Source: Aporrectodea caliginosa
Taxonomy: Eukaryota > Annelida > Clitellata > Crassiclitellata > Lumbricidae
Length of the DNA: 64,000 bases
Assembly (NCBI GenBank): GCA_020284085.1
Contig: JACEVL010000144.1
Coordinates: 747,501 to 811,500, forward strand
Reading direction: 5' to 3'
The notes beneath the pieces are model-generated. The model saw only the letters and a list, made by a program, of their open reading frames with translations, was not told where the DNA came from and ran no database searches. The position numbers were made by a program, and so were the translations under genes. Positions within the stretch are counted from its first letter, which is position 1, and each line of letters starts with the position of its first letter. Positions 1-16,540 of this stretch are shown here, piece after piece.

Positions 1-934
1 CGGCTCCCCAGTTTCACTGATGGTCAGAACACTCCCTCAATACCGTATATATACAAACGGTTCAGAGGGTAACGGTACTATGATTGACAACAAGGACTCG
101 CCAATCAATGATATGTGGTTCATCATGGATGTCGTGTTCATTACGTGGTTCACCCTCGAATTCGCGGTTCGTTTATGGGCCTCTCCCAGCAGGCTTGACT
201 TCATCAAGGATGCGTTTAACATCATCGATATTGAGGCCAATGTGTTCTACTACATCTCACTCATGCTGTACCTGTTGAACCCCAGGAAGAATATTGCGGA
301 CAGTGCAATGGTCTTACCGATCTTCCGAATCGTGCGCGTTTTCAAGTTGGCCAGACACTCGCCGGGCTTGAGGTCGTTGGGTCGTGCAATAGGTCGTAGT
401 TTCAATGAGCTGATGTTGCTCGTAATGTCTCTAGCAATCGGGGTCATTGTTTTCTCCACTCTTATCTACTTTGCTGAGATAGATGAACATAATAATGACT
501 ATTTCAGCATCCCATATGTTTTCTGGTGGGTTGTGGTCACCATGACAACCGTAGGCGCAGGAGACAGGAGACCATTGACGGTTTGGGGCAAAGTGGTTGG
601 GGCTGCGTGCTGCATCTGTGGAGTTCTGTTCATTGTCCTACCCATTCCAATCCTAGTCAACAACTTCATGGTATGTTACGGGGATCAGATAAGTCGCGAT
701 AACGCTCTAAAGCGTCGCGAGGCCCTCGATCTGGCTAAAGGGAGTGGCGACATCGTAAGCCTCAGTGCGGTTAATGGCCTGGATGTGAACTGTAATGGTA
801 CTGGTGGTGTTGGTGGTGGTAAAGACCCGGTCGAGGTTCAGATAGAGTCCAGTCCTTTACTCCAGGAGACTGGCCGGAACGAAAAAGAAGATCAGCCACG
901 CATCCAGTCCATCGGGGCGGTCAGTTCCATCTAG
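1..934 (+). CDS. Kv2/Shab-like voltage-gated K+ channel, copy A, last exon (5' truncated by window)
   Basis: Membrane voltage-gated potassium channel alpha subunit; the last coding exon runs from the window edge (codon frame 2, 5, 8...) to a TAG stop at 932-934. The translation covers the end of S1, the S1-S2 loop with two N-glycosylation sequons (NGS, NGT), S2 (WFTLEF, charge-transfer F and E kept), S3 (NIIDIEANVFYY), S4, S5, the pore and S6 (LPIPILVNNF), then a cytoplasmic stretch ALKRREALDLAKGSG. That stretch and KLARHSxGLxSLG after S4 are typical of Kv2/Shab. Odd features: the filter is TVGAGD where nearly all K+ channels have TVGYGD (GCA codon at 557-559); S4 keeps only R, R, K, R; the canonical S3 proline is gone. 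The tail is about 85 residues, far shorter than vertebrate Kv2.1, and ends VSSI, which fits a class I PDZ ligand. Upstream exons lie outside the window. Family is clear; whether it conducts K+ is open. Confidence 0.9.
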   Translation, partial: GSPVSLMVRTLPQYRIYTNGSEGNGTMIDNKDSPINDMWFIMDVVFITWFTLEFAVRLWASPSRLDFIKDAFNIIDIEANVFYYISLMLYLLNPRKNIADSAMVLPIFRIVRVFKLARHSPGLRSLGRAIGRSFNELMLLVMSLAIGVIVFSTLIYFAEIDEHNNDYFSIPYVFWWVVVTMTTVGAGDRRPLTVWGKVVGAACCICGVLFIVLPIPILVNNFMVCYGDQISRDNALKRREALDLAKGSGDIVSLSAVNGLDVNCNGTGGVGGGKDPVEVQIESSPLLQETGRNEKEDQPRIQSIGAVSSI

Positions 935-1412
935 TAGAACATCACCCAGAAGGCTGGATCCTACTGAGTGACCCCTTTGAACACAGGTCTCTGCAGATAA
1001 CAGTGAAACCAACAGAACTCTTAAATTAAAATGTAATGGATTGAAAACAATGTAATCTTAGTGAATGATAATTTTAAGCAATTTCTAAAAAAAATGATTC
1101 GTTGATTATGCATATATATATTATAGCTTAATACAATACAATACAGTGTAGTGTAGGCCTAGTAATTATGTTGTATTTGTATTGTAATACAAGTACGTAG
1201 TGTCCTATGTTACAGTTGTAGTTTTTTGCACACCATCTTATGTTGTGTTATATTGAATTCCCTGAAGAATTGTGATTAACTCTTCGACAATTCGTTGTAA
1301 TTTTATGACCTCAATGGGTGACGCCAAAACTTTCACGAATCTTTAATGAATAATTGGATTTAACAAGTTGCAACATTGGGCAACGTAATTTAACGAGGTT
1401 GTCTTGTGTCTA
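935..1412 (+). repeat. 3' flank of Kv copy A, duplicated with copy B
   Basis: The sequence after the stop codon matches the sequence after the copy B stop (12943-13466). Shared blocks include ACATCACCCAGAAGGCTGG just after the stop, a TTATAGCTTAATACAATACA block, CCTGAAGAATTGTGATTAAC, and a CCTCAATGGGTGACG block. Small indels separate the copies. It probably holds the 3' UTR. Homology ends near 1412; in copy B it is broken at about 13467 by a repeat beginning CAGGGGCGTAGCG. Confidence 0.8.
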
Positions 1413-2720
1413 AAACAAAGTCATTGGGTGACATCATAGAAAGTCTGGCTTAAGACTCAACCTCATTGAAGGGCGTAGGCTCAACCAGATAATTTGGTGA
1501 CGTCATCGAAAAGGGAAATTCAACTTAATCTGGCCATTGAATATTTGAATATTTACATAATACTTAGGCTTTATATACTTCTATACTTGTATACTTATAA
1601 TCTGAGAGATATATATACTTATATAGTTAAAAAAGTTATATTTAGAATGTCGTAAACTTTTATAGCTGTGATATTTGACAATCACAATATAGTTACATCA
1701 TAAGGCTAGGATATAATTATATAAGCACATAATAAGTATAGCCTATTATAATAATAAGTATATATATATAGCCTTCAGCATTGGCCTTATCATTGCAATA
1801 TAATAATTGGATAGCGTGTGGGCTATAGTTACATTGGCTGAATGGTTTCCCTTGGCAGGCGTTTACACTTGAGTGACAAGTTCACTAGCTTGTATTCATA
1901 AAAATATTCCAAGTATATCTTTCCTCTGATTGGCTTAGCGTCACTGCGGTTACAAAAACAGTGGTATAAATTCTCAAGCTCAGCTAGAAACGGGACTTGT
2001 TCGGATAGATTGGTTTATGGGTTACCTTAAGGTTATTGATCGTTTGGGAAAAGTCCGGTTTGGAACTCGTGAACACTTTGATTTTTATTATTTTTATTTT
2101 ATTAATATTGTTGTCAACTACAGATAACGAACATTATTCTTTATTAAGAGATAATATTTCACGAACTATTATCAACTCTTAGCAGAAGAGACAGAAGAGA
2201 CTTACTTTCATTGTTTTAATGTAATTGTCACTATGTTACCGACTAGGCTAATGATTACTGATTGTTTACCTTTTAATTAAATAATCAATTTTGTCATCTA
2301 TAAAAATAATATTGTCTCTCCTGTGAGCTTAACAACCAAGAATAGGTCCCTATAGAAGCTCTATCCTAAGTATAATAGGGTGATAGTTAAAATATTACTG
2401 CATCCAACTTAATAGTAGGCCTACTATAATACATGTATAATATAGTTCCTTTGAATTTGGTAATATTTTTGTTTATTGTCGTCACGACTTGAATGTATAC
2501 ATGATTACATGTAGGTGTTTTCTAATGAAGATTGATCAGCATTAAACTGTTAGAAAACGAATTTGTTATAATCATTTCTTTTCATTCCCTTTTGATTGTC
2601 GGATTCATCTGACTATATATAACTCACCGTGTGAACACGAAATCCAATCAACGTTACGCTTTGCGAATACCTGCGCCGCAAACGTTTCCGAATGATGCCA
2701 CTATACCCCACCTGCTTAAA
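1413..2720. other. AT-rich intergenic DNA, no gene seen
   Basis: Very AT-rich spacer between the two channel copies, with TATA-rich runs around 1560-1780. I see no coding exon, RNA gene or recognisable transposon here. Confidence 0.5.
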
Positions 2721-3536
2721 GGGGGAACGGACATTATCCCCCCTGGACATACAGTAATCCCCCGGACAAAAGCCCCTCCGGACAAAATCCCCAAGCAAGG
2801 ACATAATCTCCCAGGCTACGATATAGTCGTATAATATTCTTGATTCCACTGGAAAAGTTTATTGTAGGCCTATACTAGTCTGCCCAAGATTGTCAAAATT
2901 GTTACCAGTAGCAGCAAAATGATGAAAATAATTGTTGACCTAAATGGAAGTTTGATTGTTTGATGAAACTAATTCTAACTAATATATATAATTATATTGT
3001 TTCCGTAAATAGAAGCTGGATTGGTTAGACTAAGTCTTTGTTTCAATAGAAGCTGTACCTATTAAGTTTTTTTTACTTAAATAGAAGTTTTATGACGAAA
3101 ATAATTCTTGCCAAATTACAGTATGGATTGATGAAAACATTTTTGGTTAAATACATTAATAAGTCTTTGAGTTAACAATTGAACAAATGTTGCTCAATTG
3201 TTAACTGAAAGACTCGTTAATGTATTTAATCAAACTTTCGAACTGAATGACAATAACAAGTCTTAAGTTTAGGCCTGAATGACATTGCGAACAAAATCCG
3301 GGCAATTAAGGTTTATCAATGACATTGCAGAAATAGGCTAATTGCACAGAGGGGATAATGTTCGGGTGGGATTATGTCCTAAGCAAAAATTTTGTCCGGG
3401 GGCCTTTGTCCGGGTGGGATTATGTCCTAAGCAAAATCGGGGGGGATTTTGTCCCTTTGTCCGGGGGGATTATGTAAGCAAAATCGGGGGATTATGTCCG
3501 GGGATTATGTCCGGGTGGATAATGTCCTACACTCCA
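2721..3536. mobile_element. Foldback-type element FB1
   Basis: Inverted arrays of short units bound this element. The left array (2721-2814) reads GGAACGGACATTATCCCCC, GGACAAAATCCCC and so on. The right array (3346-3536) is its reverse complement (GGGGATTATGTCC units, ending GGATAATGTCCTACACTCC). In the centre (about 3149-3232) is a hairpin of about 40-bp arms. Internal sequence such as AAATGATGAAAATAATTGTT and CCTAAATGGAAGTTTGATT is shared, inverted, with FB4. No coding capacity. Class (foldback-like) is inferred from architecture. Confidence 0.7.
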
Positions 3537-3889
3537 TTTTGGAAGTCAGCGTGTAGTGTATATTATTACATTAGTCAGTGGCGCCCGGATTGGCACAGAG
3601 CAGTCCTTGTAGGTTTAAAATGCATAGACAGAACTGGTTGTTTTTTAATTCTGAAATTAATACACATACAGGTTAACCAACGGACCTTAATATAGTAATA
3701 GTAATCTCAAGATTTCTACGGCGCTCACGCCGCTCAGAGAGCGATGTCACGGGAAGTGGCGCTGCGTATTTAGGAAATGAAGAGTATGAGGAATAATTAC
3801 AATTAAAATTAAAAAAGTACAAGACAGGACTTTAAGGAATAGAAAGAAGTTTCGCAACAGTTAAACTAAACCTACATTAAAATAATGTT

Positions 3890-5065
3890 ATACTGTCAAC
3901 TGTAAGATATCTGTAAATTTAAAATATCTAGACATAATTAGCTGAAGATTTCAACTGATAGGCAATAACAATTGCAGTTTCACAGTGTGAATCTGAAGAA
4001 AAAAAACTAGTTTTGCATTAAATTACCATTAATCTTAAATCGAAGTACACTCATCGAAAATTTCTAATTGTCTGACATCAGCCAAGATCGAACTTTCCCA
4101 TCGATAAGCAAAAATTATCCAGAAAATATTCCTAACGCGCGTCCCATTTCGGAAGGGAAACGGACTCATCCGGTTTTTCCCATTGATGACCGAGCGCAGC
4201 TAAGCATTCTGCAGCAGCCATGGCGTTATTTAGGCTAGAGCCTACGTAGGAAGCTGCATGCTTGCAGACGATGGCACAAGCTTCACTCCCAGCCTGGTAT
4301 ATCTAGCGCAGATACAGATAATGTTTGGACTGCTGCACTTCTCACATCGAGTACAGTAGCAGGCAACAGAACGACACAGCGGTTACTACATTCGCAGCGG
4401 TAAGCACTTTCCTTCTGCCTCCGATTTGTTTTTCTCGTCCAAGGATCTAGACATTAAGGAACCAATCTTCCTTCATTCATGATTAAAGTATTGTAAAAAA
4501 TCTATACTAGGCCGGTATTAAAATAATTTAATAATGTCACGAATGTTAAATAGTTACAAAACAGCTGTAAGATATCAGCATAATAAAAATATCTATACCT
4601 ACTACCTGAGGATTTCAATTTACAATCTGTGGTAAATACAATATAGGCCTACACTTTAATAGGGCCTACTGTGAATCTGTAAAAAAATTCTTTTAACGTT
4701 AAATTGTCATTCAGCTTAAATCAAAGTATAATTCATCGACATTTTCTGACCTTAAAGACATCAGCAAAAGTTGAACTTTCCCATCGACAAAATCAATAAT
4801 AATTATCCAGAAAATATTCCAACCCACGTCCCCTATCGACGGAGAAATGGACCCTCCCGGCCTTATAGATGACCGGGCGAAGCAAAGCAGTCTGGCAGCC
4901 ATGACGTTATTTTTTCCGGGAAGCTGCGTGCTGCCGAAGACGGAACAAAGTCCAATGCCTGCAGCCTGATACACATGTATCTCTAGCGCAGATGCAGATC
5001 TGTTTGGACTGCACTTCTCGCATCGAGTGTAGCCGTCGCCGATGAGACGCCAGTCAGCCGGCAAT
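3890..5065 (+). repeat. Tandem duplication of a partly CpG-rich block upstream of Kv copy B
   Basis: About 3890-4420 and 4555-5065 are diverged direct copies at an offset near 700 bp. Each starts AT-rich with a CTGTAAGATATC block and ends in a more GC/CpG-rich part (4094-4420 and 4800-5060) sharing TCCAGAAAATATTCC, ATCTAGCGCAGAT/TCTAGCGCAGATGCAGA, TTTGGACTGC and CATCGAGT. No long shared open frame is kept. A GT donor-like site (AGCGGTAAGC, near 4397-4406) follows the first copy, so this could hold promoter or 5' UTR sequence of the channel gene, but no transcript evidence exists here. Confidence 0.5.
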
Positions 5066-5521
5066 ATTTGTCAGCAAGTTGAGGGCCAGGGTGTTGAAGG
5101 CACCTGAGAAACATGGGGGTTGAGAATAGGGATCTGGGAGGATGGGCTCTGAGTATTTTTGTAAAAGTAAATCATCAGCGGTGCTTTTTAAGCATACCAA
5201 CAGTCAAATGAGGCTTTAAAGTAATCAATTTGATCTTCATTATCAGTTACACGAACATCACTGTCGTTTATACCAGAACTTCTAAAAATTTCTGATGCTG
5301 CGGACCAGTTATTGTTTTACCGCTGACCGCTTGTTCCTTACATAATTATAACAATTCTGCAAGACATGTTGTAATTATTAAATTTTTTATTTCATAGCAA
5401 TTATTGTCAGTGTTTATTACCACTAGAGGCTATATTTATGTTACTGTGCATGTCTAAAACTACTTACTATGTATCAGCTCTGGTCATGTTCTCAATTTTT
5501 ATGTTTCACACTGTCACCTTG
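5066..5521. other. Intergenic spacer, nothing recognised
   Basis: Mixed-composition DNA between the tandem CpG-rich blocks and a LINE fragment. No gene or repeat identified. Confidence 0.4.
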
Positions 5522-5765
5522 TCACCTTGTGCCGTCAGTTCGTGGAACTCTAGCGACCGTCGTGACCAGCTTCCTCCAATCCTCCCTGCTTCGTACCGCG
5601 TCCCTTAGATGTGCAAGGCTCATCGCTGTCCTCCTATGTATCTCCTCCATCCAGCGAGTTCTCGGCCGACCCCTACTCCTCTTCCCCTCCCCGCACGCCA
5701 GCATAATCTCCTTCTCCAATCCCTCTACTCTCATTACGTGTACTTTCTCATTCACACTGTACTGG
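5522..5765 (-). mobile_element. Non-LTR retrotransposon fragment (C-terminal ORF2 remnant)
   Basis: The minus-strand frame encodes GKRSRGRPRTRWMEEI followed by LAHLRDAVRSREDWRKLV. This matches the conserved C-terminal segment after the reverse transcriptase in many non-LTR retrotransposons (GRPRxRWxDxI...RDxWRxxV). Only about 80 residues remain, so it is a dead 5'-truncated copy. The clade cannot be fixed from this piece. Confidence 0.7.
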
Positions 5766-6225
5766 ACTGAATATTTTTGAGTATGATCAATATTCGTTTA
5801 TTGGAAATAATCAATCTGACACAGCCGCAACTTAATAGCGTTATCATTACGAACACGCCGGTAATCAATCAATCATATGCGGACCAGTTCCGGGCGGCGA
5901 ACCACAGTTCGAGTAGCGCTAGTTTCTGCAATCACCATTATTGCTTACCTAACGCTTTGACCTATAGTTGAAAAAATCGTACATCACTGCGCAAACGTCG
6001 CCTCTTCACCGAACGCATGATAGCCGGCATATTCAGTGCGCGGCCTTGTGATACATGCATCATGAATGACTCGGTGGTAAAACTGATCAGATGATATCAA
6101 TGATGGGTGACTTAACCTAACAGGTTTTGAGAACTAGTTGGTTGTAATTGCAAATTGCGATTTCTATCGCACCGCTTTGAAGCGCGAAATGCATCAACCG
6201 ATGGCACACCAAAGCCATTCCGTTA

Positions 6226-6407
6226 AGCTTATAGTATCGTGGGCTGAGGAGCATAGTGCGTAAGTTTACTGGCGTCGTCAGTGTCGGCTATAGGGTGAGG
6301 TTAGGGTTAGTGTCGTCGATAGAAAACCTGGCACCGTCCGGCGACCGGGCAGCATGCCCAAAGATACTGTAGGCCTATAGTCCTTCAACCCACGATACTA
6401 TAAGTTT
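6226..6407. mobile_element. Short MITE with terminal inverted repeats
   Basis: CTTATAGTATCGTGGG near 6228 is matched by CCCACGATACTATAAG near 6391. These form inverted ends around about 180 bp with no coding capacity. The superfamily is not clear and no convincing target duplication was found. Confidence 0.6.
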
Positions 6408-6586
6408 GCCTAATCTGTTGTGTGTGTATGAAAATTTACTATGACGCCTTATTACATGTAGTAGGCTATCTCAGAAATGCACTATCTTGTTTATCGTGTG
6501 GCGTATAAACAGTAAACATTTCTTAAGTTAAGAACGAAATTATACAATCGACTGAACAGAAGGGACAGTTTTCGTTGAATGCAGAG

Positions 6587-7405
6587 CATAGTTGTTAAAA
6601 ACGGTAAAATCAAAATAAAAAACGGAAAAACGTCGTTTTATTGAAAAAAATAAAAAACGAAAAAACGAGAATAACCCGGAACAAACAAATAATTTGATTT
6701 TGCTACATATTTTACTGCATTTTAAAATTAAAAACCTTGTTTACACAATTTAATTTTGATCAGCAAATAACACAACTTTATTAGTAAGCACCAAGTAGGC
6801 CTAACAGTAATCTACAACAACTATTTTCTGTATCATAAGTTTGGTTTAATAAGAAATTGAGAAATTAAAATTATTGCAATCTTTTAAAATTTAAATTTAA
6901 TACATAAGTCCACATAAATCCATGCTGACATAAGCAATTACAAACTAAACTTTGTAAGTATAGAGTGTAGGCCTACTTAATTAAAAATTGTAGGTCTACT
7001 TACAATTCTGACTTATATAAGAACTTGATATGGAGTAATAATATCCGTCAGTTCATCAGTCAATCAGAGATTACTGAATAAAAAGACAACATTTCGCATT
7101 TTGGATAACTTAGAAATTCAACTAACTTTTATAAATTTTATTTCCTGTGCTGTGCTGTTTATTTCTCAACTGACGACACTAAATAGTGACGTAAATTAGA
7201 TGAATCCTTAAAAGGACGGAGACAAGGTAAGGGATATCAGACAAAAATAAAATTAAACAAATAGTCTAGTTACAGACTGTAAATAAATAAATAAAGTTAC
7301 ATAAAAAATAAAAAACGAAAAAAACGTGACGAGAAATAAAAAACGAAAAAACCAACGTTTCTTGGGAAAAAATAAAAAACCTAAAAACCGTTTTTTACAA
7401 CTATG
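6587..7405. mobile_element. Non-autonomous hAT-like element just upstream of Kv copy B start
   Basis: Termini are CATAGTTGTTAAAAACGG (6587) and CCGTTTTTTACAACTATG (ends 7405), a near-perfect inverted repeat. It is flanked by ATGCAGAG (6579-6586) and ATGTAGAG (7406-7413), an 8-bp target duplication with one mismatch, as expected of hAT. The interior is AT-rich with repeated AATAAAAAACG units and no transposase. The right target duplication overlaps the AG at 7410-7411 that precedes the open first coding exon of Kv copy B. Confidence 0.8.
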
Positions 7406-7411
7406 ATGTAG

Positions 7412-12942
<5,531 letters not shown>

Positions 12943-13467
12943 TCGAACATCACCCAGAAGGCTGGATCCTACTGAGTGACCGCTTTGAACCTTTGGCTCT
13001 GCAGATAACAGTGAAACCAACAGAAGTCTGAAAACAATTACACCGGACTCAGATGCAAAATAGTCTGAGCGGATTTTATTTTAAGGAATTTCATTACCGT
13101 AAATGATTCGTAGATTATGCAATATGCATATACTATATTATAGCTTAATACAATACAGTGTTGTATAGTAATATGTTGTCTTTCTATTTGTATCGTAATA
13201 CATGTGTAGGCCTAGTATCCTATAACTTACAGTAAGTTGTGGGTTTTATTGTATATCTTATATCGTACGATGTTGTGGTGTACTGAATTCCTGAAGAATT
13301 GTGATTAACTTTTCGCCAGGTCGTTGTAATTTTATCTTGATTATTTCCATATCACCTCAATGGGTGACGTCAAATCTTTCACGAGTTAATTGGGTGGCGT
13401 CATCTTTAATGAATTTTTGGGTTTAGCAAATTGCAATGGGTAACGTTATTTAACAAGTTTGTTTTGC
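12943..13467 (+). repeat. 3' flank of Kv copy B, duplicated with copy A
   Basis: Matches 935-1412 block by block and probably includes the 3' UTR. Homology stops where a repeat starting CAGGGGCGTAGCGAGGG is inserted at about 13468. That start resembles the left end of the hAT MITE at 17199. Confidence 0.8.
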
Positions 13468-13983
13468 AGGGGCGTAGCGAGGGAAACATGTCGGGGGTTT
13501 AAGTTTTCGGGGTGGGAGTTTCCATGGGAAATGTTTGAAAAATTTCAGATTTTGTAAGGTAACTGTGTGTAATAAGGGACACCTAAGGAATTTTACCAAA
13601 ACACGGCTCCTGGTATGAAACTGTTATAACTATGCAAAATAGCCATATGAAGAGTGTATGGAAGTAGTCACATAGTGGATTAAATTATTTTGATGAAATA
13701 AAATTTCAAATAGATCTAGACCTAGTAGCAAATTATTTGTTTGTAAAAGTCTTGATATGGGCCTTATAACCCAACACCGCGGGTAATAAGGCCCAATTTA
13801 AAAAGAGTGTCTTTTGTCGTCGTTTAAATGTCCGCTTTACAGGAGTTTGACACTGTTTCTTATGAGTTAATATTTTATGGACAGCTATTGATAATTAAGC
13901 TTATAGATGTCCGGAATAAAAAAAATGTGATGAAAATGTGTAGTCAATAATTCAGGCTTTTTCCTGAAATTGTTATTTTATTA
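13468..13983. other. Repeat-derived spacer
   Basis: Begins with a G-rich CAGGGGCGTAGCG hAT-like end whose partner end I could not place. GGGCCTTATAACCC and GGGTAATAAGGCCC near 13756-13796 form an imperfect inverted pair. No gene is seen. Confidence 0.45.
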
Positions 13984-15745
13984 TTCGTCACAATATAGGC
14001 AAACGAATGTTTCTGCTTCTACTACTGAATCTAAACCAATACATTCATCCTGTAACCACTGTCCACAGTTCATCATGCTCGACTGTTTATTATTAATAGG
14101 CCTATACTGTCTGCACACAATGCATAGGGTCTTATTACCCACAGAAAAGTGGGCCTTGTTACCCTCAGGCGCGGATTTAGAGGGGGCGGAGCCGGCGTAC
14201 GCCCCCCCTAAACCTGCAGCAAATTTTCTCAAACTAAACTGACCTAAAACTAATATAACTGCAATTTGGGAATAGGATGTTTGAAGTAGCTGGACCGGCA
14301 GAATGGAGCTCTCTTACCGGAGCTCTTTTACCTACTTACCTGAGTTGCTAGCAGACGTTGCCCACGTGACCAATGACTTTTGCCGTGACGTCATTCACAA
14401 AGTTCATATACAGACAAAATTTACGTAAATAGAAATTGGTCAATTTAAAAATATGTCGAGTGGTCCGCCGTCAAAACGGCTTAAACAAGCAGTTTTATCA
14501 TTCGCGAATAAGCCGACTGCCGTTGGTAAGACATCGGCCTATCTTAGGCCTAAATCTCAAAAGATGGCACATGATTATAATTTTGAAATTCGTCGTGCTG
14601 ATTCTAGCCGCCGAAAGCGTTCAGCTGCCGATATTATGGACAAAAGCAAATCAAGGATATAGAACTAGACCTACTCATATAATCATTCATGAAATGGTGA
14701 CGAGTGTTAGAGCAGCACTAAACAATGCCCGACAGGATGACAGCGAATGGGAGTATGTTTTCCAGAAAGCTACTAAAATGGCAGAGACAGCTGGCGCTGG
14801 ACCAATTACTGCACCAAGAATATGCTCAAAACAGATTCACCGAAGCAACACACCCGCTGCAACGCCAGATGAACATTTCAAACGAAACATTTATCTTCCA
14901 TTTCTGGACAGTCTACTTCAGCAGTTTAGCCTACGATTTGGAGATCTTGCGAAACAAGCAATTCGTGGTCTAAGTCTCATTCCATCTAATGTTTCAAACA
15001 TCGACGCACTCACTGCTGATGGTATACTTCATTACTATCATGATGACCTGCCTTCGCCGGATTCGTTTCATCAAGAGTTAAGGCTTTGGCAGCAGAATCT
15101 GATGTGGAGAAACGCTGACAGCACACCAAGCACCCTGTCGGACACCCTCACTGACAGCCGCTCCTGTCGTATTATGTATCCAAATATTACCACAATAATT
15201 CACATTTTGCTGCTCACTTCTGTCACGGCTTGCAGTTGAACGAGCAAATTCTAGTCTGCGATTTGTGAAGTCGTGTTTCCGAAGTACAATGAACGAGGAC
15301 AGATTTAATGCACTCATTTTATTGTTTGTCCACAAGGACATCAAGTTAGACATTGATGACATTATCAATGCCTACGCCAGAAAGCATCAAGGAGAATGAC
15401 ACTGCTTAATCCACTGGCATGTGACACTTAATTATTTTCTTTTTGGATCAAGGGTTGCATGATCAAAACCGATTACTGATTTATAATCGTTTCACTGTTA
15501 ACTTTCAGTGGAGACCAGTTGTTTTATATGAGAAACTATATATTTTTAAAGTTCCATAACATTTTCTATAAAAAGGATCATTATAGTTTTGCGTGATCTA
15601 ATTTCATATATATATATATATATATACGGGATTGGATTGGTAGTATTTACGCCCCCCCTAACCAGAAATCCTGGATCCGCTTGTTACCCTCACCAGCACA
15701 CCATGAACACTTCGACCAATATCCGGGTAATTGTAAAGTGCATAA
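13984..15745 (-). pseudogene. Zinc-knuckle (PHD-like) C-terminal coding fragment split by a hAT insertion
   Basis: On the minus strand, 14165-13984 encodes GNKAHFSVGNKTLCIVCRQ, then MMNCGQWLQDECIGL and TFVCLYCDE before a stop. The spacing of CxxC, MMNC, WLQDEC and CLYC resembles the degenerate PHD finger at the C-terminus of some transposase-derived genes. Skipping the hAT element at 14166-15682 and one target copy joins the frame to 15691 and above, which encodes WSKCSWCAGEG, so the frame was continuous before insertion. Origin (host or transposon gene) is unknown. Confidence 0.45.
14166..15682 (+). mobile_element. hAT transposon with internally deleted transposase
   Basis: Flanked by GTTACCCT at 14158-14165 and 15683-15690, an 8-bp target duplication (exact edge ambiguous because the flanks share 13 bases). 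Ends: CAGGCGCGGATTTAGAG and, reversed, AAGCGGATCCAGGA. Inside, 14453-14662 encodes a short N-terminal piece (MSSGPPSKRLKQAVLSFANK). Then 14655-15166 carries a hAT core fragment (TRPTHIIIHEMVTSVRAAL, HFKRNIYLPFLDSLLQQF), and a further frame at about 15225-15395 encodes ANSSLRFVKSCFRSTMNEDR, the hAT C-terminal dimerisation region. The DDE catalytic core is largely missing and frames are shifted. This is a dead copy. Confidence 0.8.
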
Positions 15746-16040
15746 TTAAGTTTTTAAGCCTATGCAGTCTTCCCAATATCCACTGTTTACAAATATTATT
15801 ATAACAACATGCATGCATGCACTACGCAAAATGAGGATTATTTACGGTATTAATACATCCGAAAATAAGATAATTGCGAAATAAATAATCACAAAATCTT
15901 GCCATATTTTTAATTCAAAGATGTTGCCGACGAGAAAACCCATGATCAATCAGTGTCTTCTATCCCCTCGAAAGAACTGGGTTCAATCGCTTCCTTTCCG
16001 CCCCCTCCACCCCCATCACGGGCCGGGCCCCCCTCTCTAA

Positions 16041-16529
16041 CGGGAACGGACATTATCCCCCCTGGACATAATCCCCTGGACATTATCCCCCGGACATTGT
16101 CCCCGGACAAATCCCCCCATTTAGCGTAGGACAATAACCCCCTAAACTTAAGACTTGTTAATGTCACTCAGTTCAAAGCAGTACGAAAGTTAAGACTTGT
16201 TGGTGTCAATCGGTGAATCAGTTATAAAGTGAAGACTAGTTAGTGTCATGTTTAGACGAGTTAATGTCGTTCACTTCTAAAATTAAAATTACAAATAACG
16301 AATGGCAGCGGTCATCTGATTGACCGTGTATATAAAGAATTAGACTTTTAAAATGTAAACGCCAGAATCTCTCTGAGATCCTTCGTCGTAGTTCGGTTCA
16401 TTATTTCAGCAGTTTTTATACGATTATATCTTAGACTGGGGGATTATGTCCTACCTTTGGGGGATTATGTCGGGGGATGTCGGGGGGATAATGTTCGGGG
16501 ATTATGTCCGGGATAATGTCCTACACTCC
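16041..16529. mobile_element. Foldback-type element FB2
   Basis: Left array of GGACATTATCCCC-like units (16041-16141) and right array of the inverse (16437-16529, ending GATAATGTCCTACACTCC). The interior holds degenerate direct repeats of AAGACTTGTTAATGTCA (16146-16290), then ACAAATAACGAATGGCAGCG and CGATTATATCTTAGACTGGG before the right array. Same family as FB1 and FB3-FB5. Confidence 0.75.
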
Positions 16530-16540
16530 TCTCTCCCAGA

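Noticed and set aside
545..575. GAG filter as a sequencing error
   Set aside because: The same three-base codon change is present independently in both Kv copies.
6297..6313. Telomere-like GGTTAGGGTTAG
   Set aside because: Only two units, inside a MITE interior.
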